A stretch of DNA of 23,026 nt from Pavlovales sp. CCMP2436. Lineage: Eukaryota; Haptophyta; Pavlovophyceae; Pavlovales. This document shows positions 9,681 through 17,635 of this stretch, piece by piece. A program made the translations under genes and the position numbers. Below the pieces are notes generated by a model. That model was not told where the DNA came from. It did not search any database and saw only the letters and a program-made list of their open reading frames with translations. The first letter of the stretch is position 1; the number at the start of each line of letters is the position of its first letter. Location: positions 107,034-130,059 of the forward strand of contig MU631381.1 of assembly GCA_026770615.1 (NCBI GenBank), in the 5' to 3' direction.

Positions 9681-10095
9681 GGGTCGAAATCCGAATTAGT
9701 GGCGCGATTCCGCAATGGGGAGGGGGAAAGTTGTGGGCGGGACGAAGTAGTAGACATTCTTCGCCCCTGCGCGCTAAGTACCTATAGCTGTTGTCAAATA
9801 GAGTCCTTCTCGACGGTTGTAGCCCACCTCGTGTGCCTCTCGAGTGCATCTGGGGTCGACCATGCTAAAGGTAACTAACATTTCCGATTCTCAGCGCTCG
9901 GAAGCGATAAGAAAGTCATGGTTCCCAATAGGGCACAAAGGAGTTAGATGCAGATTCGTAACTGGGGCGCCGCCCCATTCACGAATCTGCATCCAACTCC
10001 CCTGTGCCCAACCCGGTTCGTGAGTTACTCCGAAGGATTTTCACCGGAATTTTTGCAATTTCCCCCCGGACTGGCCACTCATTCGGATTTCGACA
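9681..10095 (-). mobile_element. MITE copy A (nonautonomous DNA element), inserted in R1
   Basis: Terminal inverted repeats: ggtcgaaatccgaattag (from 9682) against its complement ending near 10095, about 21 of 22 positions matching. CTGAA flanks both ends (9676-9680 and 10096-10100). In uninterrupted R1 copies this site occurs once, so CTGAA is a target-site duplication. The orientation is opposite to copies B and C. No transposase frame is present. Confidence 0.85.
9931..10009. repeat. Central hairpin of MITE copy A
   Basis: The arms start gggcac and end gtgccc, enclosing cagattcgt...acgaatctg around a GC-rich apex. About 37 bp are in each arm with a few mismatches. The equivalent hairpin is present in copies B and C. 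Confidence 0.8.
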
Positions 10096-10249
10096 CTGAA
10101 AGGTGTACTGATAGACATTCACATAGTCCGAGCGCTGCGCGTCGCCCATTGCCTGCTGACAGCAGCTGCGTGCCTCTGTCGGCTGCCCTGGTTTGGGCGC
10201 CAATATGTGAATGCGCGTGCCGATGGAGCTCCGATATTGTGCTAGGGGG

Positions 10250-10670
10250 GGGTCGAAATCCGAATTAGTGGCGAGTCCGGGGGGAATTTCAAAAAAAGTC
10301 CTGTGATTATCCTCCGGAGCAACTCACGAACTAGCTGGGTGCAGAAGAGTTAGCTGCAGATTCGTGAATTGGGCGGCGCCCCATTTGCGAATCTGCCACT
10401 AACTCCGCTGCACCCCTTCGGGAACCATGACATTCTTTCCGCTTCCGAACGCTGAAAATCGGAAATGTTAGTTACCTTTAGTATGTTGTTGACCCTAGAG
10501 GCACCTGAGAGGCACACGAGGTGGGCTCCGACCATCAAGGAGGGCTCTATTTGACATCAGCTTTTGACGTACTTAGCGCGCAGTGTTGACCAATGTCTAC
10601 TTCTTCGTCCCGGTCACCACTTTTCCCCCTCCCCAGTGCGGAATCACGCCACTAATTCGGATTTCGACCC
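10250..10670 (+). mobile_element. MITE copy B
   Basis: Begins gggtcgaaatccgaattag and ends with its complement at 10670. A TAGGG motif lies just outside both ends (10243-10247 and 10671-10675), consistent with a 5-bp duplication, though a G run at the left blurs the exact edge. The interior is collinear with copies A (inverted) and C. It begins right where R1 copy 1 stops, so it also sits in or beside R1. No ORF. Confidence 0.85.
10337..10415. repeat. Central hairpin of MITE copy B
   Basis: The arms run from gggtgcag to ctgcaccc and enclose gcagattcg...cgaatctgc. Pairing at the outer stem is kept although the bases differ from copies A and C. Confidence 0.8.
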
Positions 10671-10708
10671 TAGGGCCTGGATGTGGTCAGTTTATAGTAC
10701 TTCTAGCT

Positions 10709-10835
10709 AGGGATTCAAGCTGGCATCTGACTGTTCTGAATGTTGTGCTGGTCTGAGCGCTGCGTCGCCCATTGCCTGCTGCGTGCCCTAGTCGGCTGCG
10801 CTGGCTTGGGCGCCACCGCGCGATTGTATTACTGG
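10709..10835 (-). repeat. Dispersed repeat R1, copy 2
   Basis: agggattcaagctggcatct, then gactgttctgaatgttgtgc, then the tggtctgagcgctgcgtcgc segment, matching the copy at 22863 nearly base for base to the cttgggcgccaccgcgcg segment near 10822. The two diverge after that. It is uninterrupted and so serves as the empty-site reference for MITE A. Noncoding. Confidence 0.75.
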
Positions 10836-10951
10836 GAGCGCTAAGATCAGCTTGAATTGAACTTGAAACACCGCCAGCCCGCACCGCCAGCCCGAACCCC
10901 CCTTCATTAAAATATTTCTGATTCTGATAGTGATTGGATTCATACTAAGAA

Positions 10952-11040
10952 CTGATAATAGGGATTCAAGCTGGCGGTATCGCCTCTATGCCATTATTGA
11001 TAAGTGACAGGAATTTAAGCTGGCGTCTGACTGTTCTGGA
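10952..11040 (-). repeat. Two short R1 terminal-box copies
   Basis: ctgataatagggattcaagc starts at 10954, with tggcgg after it. ggaatttaagctggcgtctg starts at 11011 and is followed by actgttctgg. Both carry only the terminal box plus a few bases and then diverge, as expected for severely truncated copies. The rest of 10836-11085 holds nothing recognisable. Confidence 0.55.
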
Positions 11041-11085
11041 CTGAGGCCCGGCCTGTTTGCGCTGTGTGAAACTTTTCCAAGATCA

Positions 11086-12471
11086 AATGTCACCACGGAT
11101 CCAAATTAGGCGTCTGCGTATCCGACCCGCATTCAGGTCCAAACTAAGCGTTCTGCGGATCCGACCCGCATACAGATCCAAACTGTTTTTTGCGGATCCG
11201 CCCGCAAACAGATCCAAAATAAAGGCTTTCTTCGGATCCACCAAAAAACAGATCCGAAATTAGTCATCCACGTATCCGACGCAAGAATAGATCCAAAATG
11301 TAAGCTTTCTGCGGATCCGCCAAAAAACAGATCCAAAATAAGCGCTTTCTGCGGATCCGCCAAAAAACAGATCCAAAATAAGAATTTCTGCGGATCCGCC
11401 AAAAAAACAGATCCGAAATAAAGGCTTTCTGCGGATCCGCCAAAAAATAGATCCAAAATAAGCGCTGTCTCGGATCCCGACCACATAACGGATCCATAGG
11501 CTAGCGCAGCGAATCCAGGAGTCCGGTGAAGTACGGATCCAGAGAACTCTACTGACACGCGGCGCTGCTGGCTCGCACGACGTGATCGCGACGCGGCATA
11601 AGCGCCGACGCGGCAGTGCTCACCACGTCACGCACGTTCGCCGCCGCCGCGAGCACCCGCCGCTGTCCGAGGCTGGTATTGGACAGCGCGAAGTCGGAGA
11701 GCAGGCGCCCGCCACGCGGCGGCTGCGCAGGCGGGTGCGAAGGCAGCTGCGGCGGCGGCAGCGGCGGCTGTAAAGGCGGCTGCGAAGGCGGCTGCGGCGG
11801 CTGCAGCGGTGGCTGCGAAGGCGGCTGCGGCGGCTGCAGCTGCGGCGGCTCCGGCGGCCGCACCGGCTTTTCGCGCATCGGCATGGCGATCACATAACGA
11901 GCCAGTGGCAGCGCCGCGTGACGGCAGCGTTCTGCTGGTTCCGTACTTTACCGGACTCCTGGATTCGCTGCGCTAGCCTATGGATCCGTTATGTGGTCGG
12001 GATCCGAGACAGCGCTTATTTTGGATCTGTTTTTTGGCGGATCCGCAGAAAGACCTTTATTTTGGATCTGATTTTTGGCGGATCCGCAGAAATTCTTCTT
12101 TTGGATCTGTTTTTTGGCGGATCCGAAGAAAGCCTTTATTTTGGATCTGTTTTTTGGCGGATCCGCATAAAGCCTTATTTTGGATCTGTTTTTTGGCGGA
12201 TCCGCAGAAAAGCGCTTATCTTGGATCTGTTTTTTGGCGGATCCGCAGAAAGCTTACATTTTGGATCTATTCTTGCGTCGGATCCGTGGATGACTAATTT
12301 CGGATCTGTTTTTCGGCGGATCCGCAGAAAGCTTACTTTGAATCTGTTTGCGGGCGGGTCCACAGAAAACATAGTTTGGATCTGTATGCGGGTCGGATCC
12401 GCAGAACGCTTAGTTTGGACCTGCATGCGGGTCGGATCCGCAGACGCCTAATCTGGATTCGTGGTTACATT
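11086..12471. mobile_element. Foldback-type element with long inverted arms of tandem repeats
   Basis: The left arm (about 11086-11600) and right arm (about 11875-12471) are reverse complements. Each reads inward from aatgt-accacg, through ggcgtctgcg and gacccgcat, a series of gcggatccgcc/cagatccaaaat units, then cggatcccgaccacataacg and tccaggagtccggt. The tandem unit is about 39-40 bp (example: gcggatccgcc, six A, cagatccaaaataa, gcgctttct). The right arm has about two more units than the left. The centre (about 11600-11875) is GC-rich. No transposase is visible. Long inverted repeats built from short direct repeats are the architecture of Drosophila FB elements (established knowledge). Relationship by descent is not claimed. 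No clear target duplication was found. Confidence 0.8.
11640..11865 (+). repeat. Gly/Cys-codon minisatellite in the foldback centre
   Basis: Degenerate repeats of ggcggctgc, ggctgcgaa and ggctgcagc run from about 11720 to 11855. The frame 11616-11897 translates to (G-G-C-x) strings. This low-complexity ORF results from the repeat and shows no domain, so it is not called as a gene. Confidence 0.6.
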
Positions 12472-12965
12472 AAATTTCCTTGTCCAGTCTTTTCGTGCTG
12501 GGTCGCTTTCGCGCTGCGGCCTTTTCAGGTGTGGGCGAGGTAATTTGGGCAACTTTCTAAATTTGGGGCGCGAAGCGCGAGGCAGGACAGTCGAGCTGAG
12601 CTGAATACCAACCAGCCGATCTAGCAAACGTGAAACGGAGCGAGCGGAGCCGGAGCAAGGGAGCATCCGGAGCGGGTTGTGAGCGCTACTTTATAAACTT
12701 CGGCTTTTGGGCGCGCAGTCCGTGGCAGCCCCGGCACCGCTGTCTGTTGGGGTGTGACCCACCGTTGCCTGGCGGCATCGACCCACCGCTGTGACCCACG
12801 CGCCATCGCTATCTGGTTGCGCACCCGCGTCGCTTTTAAAAAGACCGTCATCGCCGTCAAGGGGTCCGTCTACGCCGCGCTTTGAGCACGGGAGTATTCT
12901 GCTTTTAGCTTGCGAAGCTCTCCTCCTCGGCCGCCGAGCCTCGCAGTCCGCCGCCCCTTTGCGCG
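12472..12965. other. Unassigned stretch between foldback element and orphan ORF
   Basis: A TATA-like TTTATAAA lies at about 12690-12697 in otherwise GC-rich DNA, 270 nt before the ATG at 12966. It could serve that gene if there is a long 5' UTR or a leader intron. Short repeats of gacccacc occur near 12755-12800. No domain-bearing frame is seen. Confidence 0.3.
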
Positions 12966-13439
12966 ATGGTGTTTCGTGCACGTGCTAGAGCCGCCTTTGC
13001 AGCAGAGCTCGGACGGCGGCTGCGGCAGGTTCCCCCGCCTGGGCGCGCCGCCCGCGCTCGCGCGCTGGGCACGGCCGCCGCGGCGCCCCCTGTGACGGAC
13101 GCCCAGATCGATGAGCTCAATCGCGAGATCGCCGAGCTTTTCGGCGAGACAGAGCCACCCAATCCTTACTCGCAATCCCATCACGCGAGCACGGCGCGAG
13201 TCGACAGCGCATCTTCGCCAAACGCCCCTGTACAGGAAATCGTTGTTGCAGCGCGTGACGTTATCCATGGCGCCGTCACAAAGGCCGCCGCGGACGCGAC
13301 CATTTCGCAGCTCACGGAGCGTGTAACGTTTCTCGAGCGGCTAGTGCAGCAACTAGTCGCCGCGGGTGCTGTTGCGGGCCGCAAGAGCGACCAGCAAGAG
13401 CCCAGCACTAGATCGCCGCCGGCCCGCGCTGACGGCTGA
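12966..13439 (+). CDS. Hypothetical 157-aa protein with leader-like N-terminus and coiled coil
   Basis: Not recognised. Residues 1-42 are Arg/Ala-rich with almost no acidic residues (MVFRARARAAFAAELGRRLR...), like a mitochondrial or plastid leader. Then comes an acidic helix (DAQIDELNREIAELFGE), a polar linker, and a heptad-like helix near residues 115-137 (ISQLTERVTFLERLVQQLVA). The tail is polar and ends in TGA. The clean three-part layout supports a real protein, but there is no homology evidence. A different frame just downstream (13440-13563) also reads as a plausible polar tail (EAWTSGLSNDSSVSAASEAE), so the 3' end may be altered by an intron or frameshift. Confidence 0.4.
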   Translation: MVFRARARAAFAAELGRRLRQVPPPGRAARARALGTAAAAPPVTDAQIDELNREIAELFGETEPPNPYSQSHHASTARVDSASSPNAPVQEIVVAARDVIHGAVTKAAADATISQLTERVTFLERLVQQLVAAGAVAGRKSDQQEPSTRSPPARADG

Positions 13440-13601
13440 GCCACAGAGCCAGACAGAGCCTGACCGATGTGAAGCGTGGACATCTGGCTTGAGTAACGAC
13501 TCCTCGGTCTCAGCTGCCTCGGAGGCGGAGTGGAATGAATCTAACGAACTAATTAGATGGCCATAGGCCAGGACTCGGCAGGAGGGGGGGACTAAGTCTA
13601 A

Positions 13602-13904
13602 GACTCAGCAGCCGGCGGCGTCTCGCGTGCATCTCGCGGGCGGCAGCGCGTCGACCACTCGACCACGGCGCTCGCGTCGGCCAACGCGGAGATCCGCTCG
13701 CGCGCAGGACGTGGAGAAGCGCGCCACTTTCGCAGTAACGGGGGCCTCGTCCTTCCTGCTCACTTCTTCGCCACCGTCGCCGATAAGCACGAGCAGCCGA
13801 AGGGCGCGGCGATCCTGCGCAGCGTGAGCCCGCCCGCGGGCAGCAGCACGGCTGAGCAGCAGGCGGAATCACAGAGAGCGGGCCTCGGCCGGAGGCAATC
13901 ATAA
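13602..13904 (+). other. Possible coding fragment or exon, unrecognised
   Basis: An open frame with natural-looking composition lies after a CAG acceptor-like site at about 13607-13609. It includes VDHSTTALASANAEI and HFFATVADKHEQPKGAAIL, and stops at TAA 13902-13904. It is in the same frame as the 12966 ORF but stops separate them, so it would need splicing. No ATG suits it as an independent gene. The remaining sequence to 14109 is GC-rich with two imperfect copies of tggcccgcgg...cccggaagg (about 13911 and 13952). Confidence 0.25.
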
Positions 13905-14109
13905 CGAGGGTGGCCCGCGGCGGCCAGGGCCCGCCCCCGGAAGGCTGCGATCGTGGCCCGCGGTAGTGAGCCCGGAAGGTTGCACTCGCGGGGCGGAGTG
14001 CTGCGTTCATCGGTCATCACAACGGCGGTCCGTGGCGGCGAGCCCCGCCGCGCCCAGGAGCGCGAGGGCAAGCAGCATTCGTGCGACTCTGCATCACCTT
14101 CGAATTCGA

Positions 14110-14508
14110 TCACCGACGTCTGCCAAAGTGCTGGCGGTCCGATAGCCTCTGGTGGCGCGCAACCATGTCCGGGTCGAGGTTGGTGGCGTCGTACGACGAG
14201 TGCCTCGCGCCAGCGACTGCGCCAGCTCGCCCGTCCTGCACTTTCCCGTCCCGGAAGACAAATGTCCCCGTGTTGCCCCCCATTTCGCCGGTCGGCGTCG
14301 GCGTGATCATCTTGAGGAACGCGAGCTTCGAGTTTCCCTGCTGCACGAGCTTGGCGAGCGTCGGCTCGTCGGAGATATGCGCGTTAGCCCGAAAGCCGCT
14401 CCGGAGCTGCTCGAGCGCACCCGCGCGCTTCTCGACCGGCAGCGACACGATCCGGCTGAGGATGTTCCTGTAGAGCGAGCGGACGGTCGCGCGCAGCGGG
14501 TCCGCCAT
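14110..14508 (-). CDS. LYR-motif (Complex1_LYR-like) protein
   Basis: 132 aa from ATG 14508-14506 to TGA. The N-terminus MADPLRATVRSLYRNILSRI has the LYR tripeptide followed by a conserved Arg a few residues on. A basic amphipathic stretch (EKRAGALEQLRSGFRANAHI) leads to the conserved Phe (RSGFRAN), then DEPTLAKLVQQGNSKLAFLK, the usual last helix. LYR proteins are small mitochondrial factors that bind acyl-ACP and help assemble respiratory complexes or Fe-S proteins (family knowledge). The C-terminal ~60 residues (GEMGGNTGTFVF...RHQRLSDRQHFG) extend beyond the minimal domain. The subfamily (LYRM1/2/4/5/7 and so on) cannot be fixed. An AT-rich box lies about 50 nt upstream. It is a lone gene inside a repeat-rich block. 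Confidence 0.7.
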   Translation of the reverse strand: MADPLRATVRSLYRNILSRIVSLPVEKRAGALEQLRSGFRANAHISDEPTLAKLVQQGNSKLAFLKMITPTPTGEMGGNTGTFVFRDGKVQDGRAGAVAGARHSSYDATNLDPDMVARHQRLSDRQHFGRRR

Positions 14509-14553
14509 GAGGAGTCCACCGCGCAGGTCGACGACGGGGCTGGAGGTGGTCGG

Positions 14554-14562
14554 TTTTTAAAA
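14554..14562 (-). promoter_or_regulatory. TATA-like box of the LYR gene
   Basis: TTTTTAAAA in GC-rich sequence, 46-54 nt before the ATG on the minus strand. Confidence 0.35.
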
Positions 14563-14580
14563 CTTGTTCTTGTCGTTCTA

Positions 14581-14895
14581 GTTAGTTAGTTAGTTAGGTT
14601 GACCCTTCAACAAACCCGCAAACGCCCTGGCGTTGAGGGAGGTGGCTTTCATGATACCTGCAGGGGGAGGGGGCGCTCAGCCCCCATAAGAAGCAATCAG
14701 CCTTGATGAAGATGGCTACACTGAGTGTGTGCTCGACTGGTAGCCACACGGCGACGCGGCCCACGATGTGCCGCCTGTCAGTGAGTGATATGGGAGGGAT
14801 GCGACCCCAGTTTGATGCACCTGAATGCGATCCTCAAGTCCCGCGGGCAGGTTGGACGACACGCTGTAGCAGCGCATGCCGTACATCGGCGGCTT
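14581..14895 (+). repeat. Dispersed repeat R2, intact copy
   Basis: Starts with a (GTTA)n run, then cttcaacaaacccgcaaacg, gagggaggtggctttcatga, gctcgactggtagccacacg, gtcagtgagtgatatgggag and gatgcacctgaatgcgatcc, to about gtacatcggc. The same order is found split at 15591-15798 and 17529-17635. Noncoding. Nothing else is recognised from 14896 to 15030. Confidence 0.75.
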
Positions 14896-15030
14896 TCATC
14901 GGACAAGTCCGGGAATCATCGGATCGAGCGCTGTCAGCACTAAACGGGATCCGTGGTGGCCGGCGTCGATGGCTTTGGCGGTGGCGCAGCTGCGCTCGCC
15001 TTGTCCTTATTGACGGTGCCCGTAGTCCTC

Positions 15031-15465
15031 GGGGTCGAAATCCGAATTAGTGGCCAGTCCGGGGGAAATTACCTGGAAATTGTGAAAAAGTCCGGTAAAA
15101 ATCCTCCGAAACAACTCACGCACCGGAAGGGGTACAGAAGAGTTAGGTGCAGATATTCGTGAATAGGGCGGCGCCCCATTCACAAATCTGCCACTAACTC
15201 TGATGTACCCCTTCGGGAACCACGACTATCTTCCCGCTTCCAAACGCTGAGAATCGGAAATGTTAGTTACTTGTTGTCAACCCTGGAGGCACATGAGAGG
15301 CACACGAGGCGGGATCCGGCCGTCGAGGAGGCCTCTGTTCGACGACAGTTATCGACACTTAACGCGCGAGGGCGAAAAATGTCCACTTCTTCGTCCCGTC
15401 CACAGCTTATGCCCCTCCGGCCCTCCCCAGTGCGGAATCGCGCCACTAATTCGGAATTCGGCCCC
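15031..15465 (+). mobile_element. MITE copy C
   Basis: Begins ggggtcgaaatccgaattag and ends gccactaattcggaattcgg plus cccc at 15465. It is collinear with copy B through aaccacgactatcttcc, cggaaatgttagttac, gcacacgaggcgg and ccccagtgcggaatc. The right terminal repeat has point changes (ggaattcggcc for ggatttcgacc), so it is probably immobile. No convincing target duplication. 15466-15590 holds nothing recognisable. Confidence 0.8.
15124..15216. repeat. Central hairpin of MITE copy C
   Basis: The arms run from ccggaaggggtaca to tgtaccccttcgg and enclose cagatattcgtgaat...attcacaaatctg. This is the longest of the three hairpins. Confidence 0.8.
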
Positions 15466-15590
15466 TTGGCTTCACCTTGTGGCCTGAAAGCACGTGCGGC
15501 TTTTTCTACTGCGCGTGCAAGTGGTGCTCTGTGTTGGCCTGCCTTGTGGCAAAGCAGATTGCTCCGCGCGGCGTTCCAGCACCATGTGTT

Positions 15591-15798
15591 GTTAGTTAGT
15601 ATGAACCTTCAACACACCCGCAAACACCCTATGGTAGGCTTTGAGGGAGGTGGCTTTCATGATACCTGCAGTGGGAGGGGGCGCTCAGTCCACCTGAGCA
15701 GCAATCAGCCGTGATGAAGATGGCTATAACACTGTGTGTATGCTCGACTGGTAGCCACACGGCGACGTGGCCCACGATGCGCCTCCTATCAGTGAGTG
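15591..15798 (+). repeat. Repeat R2, second copy, left half
   Basis: It matches 14581-14787 from the gttagttag run through gctcgactggtagccacacg to tatcagtgagtg, then stops abruptly. The matching right half resumes at 17529. Confidence 0.75.
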
Positions 15799-17355
15799 CG
15801 GCTTACCCTCGCTCTCCGAGAAGCGCTCAGCCGTCTTCGTCGCGTTGGCGGCACGCGCAGCGACCTCCTTCCTCGATCAGCACGACGCGACGAGCACAGT
15901 GACGGTGCACAGCATCCTCGAGCGGCCGTCGATCGCGGAGCGAATCGGGCGTGACTCCTTCGCCGCACCCGGGTCGCAGGGCTGGCGGAAGTTCGGCGAC
16001 TCCGGCTCACGCCTCGGCGCGGCAATCATCGCGACCAGCACCGCCCTGCGCGCTCGCGTGCCACCCAGGTACACGGGTGAGCTCCGTGTGCCCCCAGAGG
16101 AGATGGGCCTGCGCGGCAAGGGGCTGCACGGCGCCGGCCTGCAGGCGGACATCACGTCGGACCTTCAGCAGATTGAGCACGAGACGCTGAGTGAGCAGCT
16201 CGCGCACCGGCCGCGTGGAGACCGCCAGATGCAGCTCTTCCGCAACATCTCGCGCGAGAGCATGATCGTCTTCACGGTGCTCCCTGCCGGTCTCGCCAAG
16301 GTGCCCAACGACGAGTGGACCGAGATATCCGCACGCGCCCTCGGCCTCCCGAGCCCCGCGTGCGCTCACCTCGTCGGGCGCCCACCCCCCCAGGTCTCCG
16401 GCCGCAACACCACACACGTCGACCCCTACGGCGACACACTCGCTGCAGCCACCAATTTCCAGGGCGGCCACTTCGCCAAGCTCCAGCACGACCCCGTCGT
16501 CAGGGCGGTCGCACGCTTCGCAACCGTGTATGGCTGCACCCAAGCCCAGGCGAGGAACCTCAGAGATTTTCGGCTCCGTTCTGCGGCAGAACCCCGGTTC
16601 GATGCGGACCGAGGAGGCGCTTCTCCGCGCGCGCGCAGCTACAGTCGACGTCTATGTGGAGCTCGACCAGCCTGATGGTCAGGCCGCCGTTGGTCACATC
16701 GTCGAGATGAAGACGGTCCACTACGGCCTGACGCACTACAACGCGGTCGCGCCGACGCGCGGCCACGCGGTAGAGAACCGCTCGGGCTAGCTCGACGCTG
16801 AGCGCAGGAGGCAGCTCCAGCAGACCGACCGCGAGGTTTTCGGCACGCGAGAGGGCCAGGTGGGACCGATGGAGCAGCGCCTCAACGACTTCCGCCCGTC
16901 ATCGGCATAGCGACCGGCGGCTTCGGGGAGCAGTCAAAGAGCCTCGACAACCTTCTCAAGAACTTCGCTGGCATGGTGCGGAGACGTGGATAGGCAAGCT
17001 CAGCGCGCCGACGACGATGCAGGCGCGCAACACGCTTCTCGGGCTCATGCGCAAGGAGCTCGGAGTGATCGTGGCGCACGGCCACGCCAGGCTCATCCTT
17101 GCCCGCGCACGCTCGCTGCACACGCAGACTGCGCGCGTGGCCGCTGGTGCCCAGGGTGCACCTTGGTTCCAGCGCACCGGCCGCTCGGCAAACGGGCCCA
17201 AGGACGCCCCTGCGCACGCGGACGGCGCGTACTGTGACGACAACTGGCGCAGCCACAATGCTGACCGGGGCGCACGCCTCGGCCGTGGTGGCCGCGGCGG
17301 CCGTGGTGGCCGCGGCGGCCGCGGCGGCCGCGGCGGACAGGGCACACGCACCTAA
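15799..17355 (+). pseudogene. Decayed ORF with Gly/Arg-rich C-terminus, unclassified element protein
   Basis: One protein can be followed through several frames. Residues run in frame 2 to about 16560 (...GDRQMQLFRNISRESMIVFT..., VDPYGDTLAAATNFQGGHFA). A one-base shift leads to frame 3 (EIFGSVLRQNPGSM, VDVYVELDQPDGQAAVGHIV). A TAG follows at 16788-16790, then LDAERRRQLQQTDREVFGTR. A shift near 16905 gives IGIATGGFGEQSKSLDNLLK, and a further shift near 16988 gives WIGKLSAPTTMQARNTLLGL to 17355. The end is a (GRG)n tail at about 17275-17345. At least three frameshifts and one nonsense codon with continuing sense indicate a pseudogene. I do not recognise the family. The context suggests a protein carried by a retroelement. 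No TM segment or signal peptide is seen. Confidence 0.55.
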
Positions 17356-17528
17356 ATGGACGTGAGCGTTGTGTGTGTGTGGGGGGGGGGAAGCCTGTGG
17401 CAATTGCTACGAGTTTACCACCAACCTCACCTCTACCACCACCATCCCTGCTGCCAGGACTAACGTCTGACGACTGAGTGAACAACACCTGTTGAACCAT
17501 GCTGAGCCGCTATGTATATATATATATA
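15799..17528 (+). mobile_element. Insertion of ~1.73 kb splitting R2, retroelement-like
   Basis: The sequence between the two halves of R2 is absent from the intact copy at 14787/14788. It carries a decayed ORF, a noncoding 3' segment (about 17360-17510) and a (TA)n run at about 17512-17530 at its right end. A second, 5'-truncated copy of the same 3' segment lies at 22412-22578 on the minus strand, flanked by a target duplication. A 3' microsatellite tail and 5' truncation are hallmarks of target-primed retroelements (established knowledge). No reverse transcriptase motif is visible here. Confidence 0.55.
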
Positions 17529-17530
17529 TA
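17360..17530 (+). repeat. R3: 3' noncoding end of the insertion with (TA)n tail
   Basis: From about 17403 (attgctacgag) to about 17510 (ctgagccgc) it matches the reverse complement of about 22450-22578. It includes ccaccaacctcacctctacc, ctgccaggactaacgtctga and ctgttgaaccatgctgag. A G run at 17382-17390 and (TA)n at the end bound it. Confidence 0.7.
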
Positions 17531-17635
17531 TGGGAGGGATGCGACCCCCGTTTGATGCACCTGAATGCGATCCCCAAGTCCCACGAGCAGGCTGGACGAC
17601 ACTCTGTATGTAGCAGCGTGGGCCGTACATCGGCT
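17529..17635 (+). repeat. Repeat R2, second copy, right half
   Basis: atgggagggatgcgaccccc, gatgcacctgaatgcgatcc and ccgtacatcggc match 14790-14892. It begins directly after the (TA)n end of the insertion. Confidence 0.75.

Larger units (their letters stand above)
9633..10249 (-). repeat. Dispersed repeat R1, copy 1, split by a nested MITE
   Basis: The flanks 9633-9680 and 10096-10249 match, in order, the continuous R1 copies at 10709 and 22863 (ggcgtctgactgttctgaa, then gagcgctgcg-gtcgcccattgcctgctg and cttgggcgcca). The R1 terminal box (agggttccaagctggcg) starts at about 9638 and is preceded by AT-rich sequence. The strand is given so that the box is the 3' end, an inference from the AT-rich tract next to it. 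No coding capacity is seen. Confidence 0.7.

Noticed and set aside
11100..11500. Regularly spaced ~40-bp repeats that could suggest a CRISPR array
   Set aside because: Units are directly adjacent without unique spacers, are mirrored in the opposite arm at 11940-12465, and the genome is eukaryotic. It is the arm of the foldback element.
11918..12451. 177-aa frame (and similar frames at 11133-11558) rich in W, R, F and G repeats
   Set aside because: The periodic translation is a direct product of the tandem units and appears in both arms and several frames. No domain.
16530..17355. Spliced gene instead of pseudogene for the decayed ORF
   Set aside because: The frame changes occur within a few bases without GT-AG or GC-AG pairs between them, and a TAG lies inside continuous sense.
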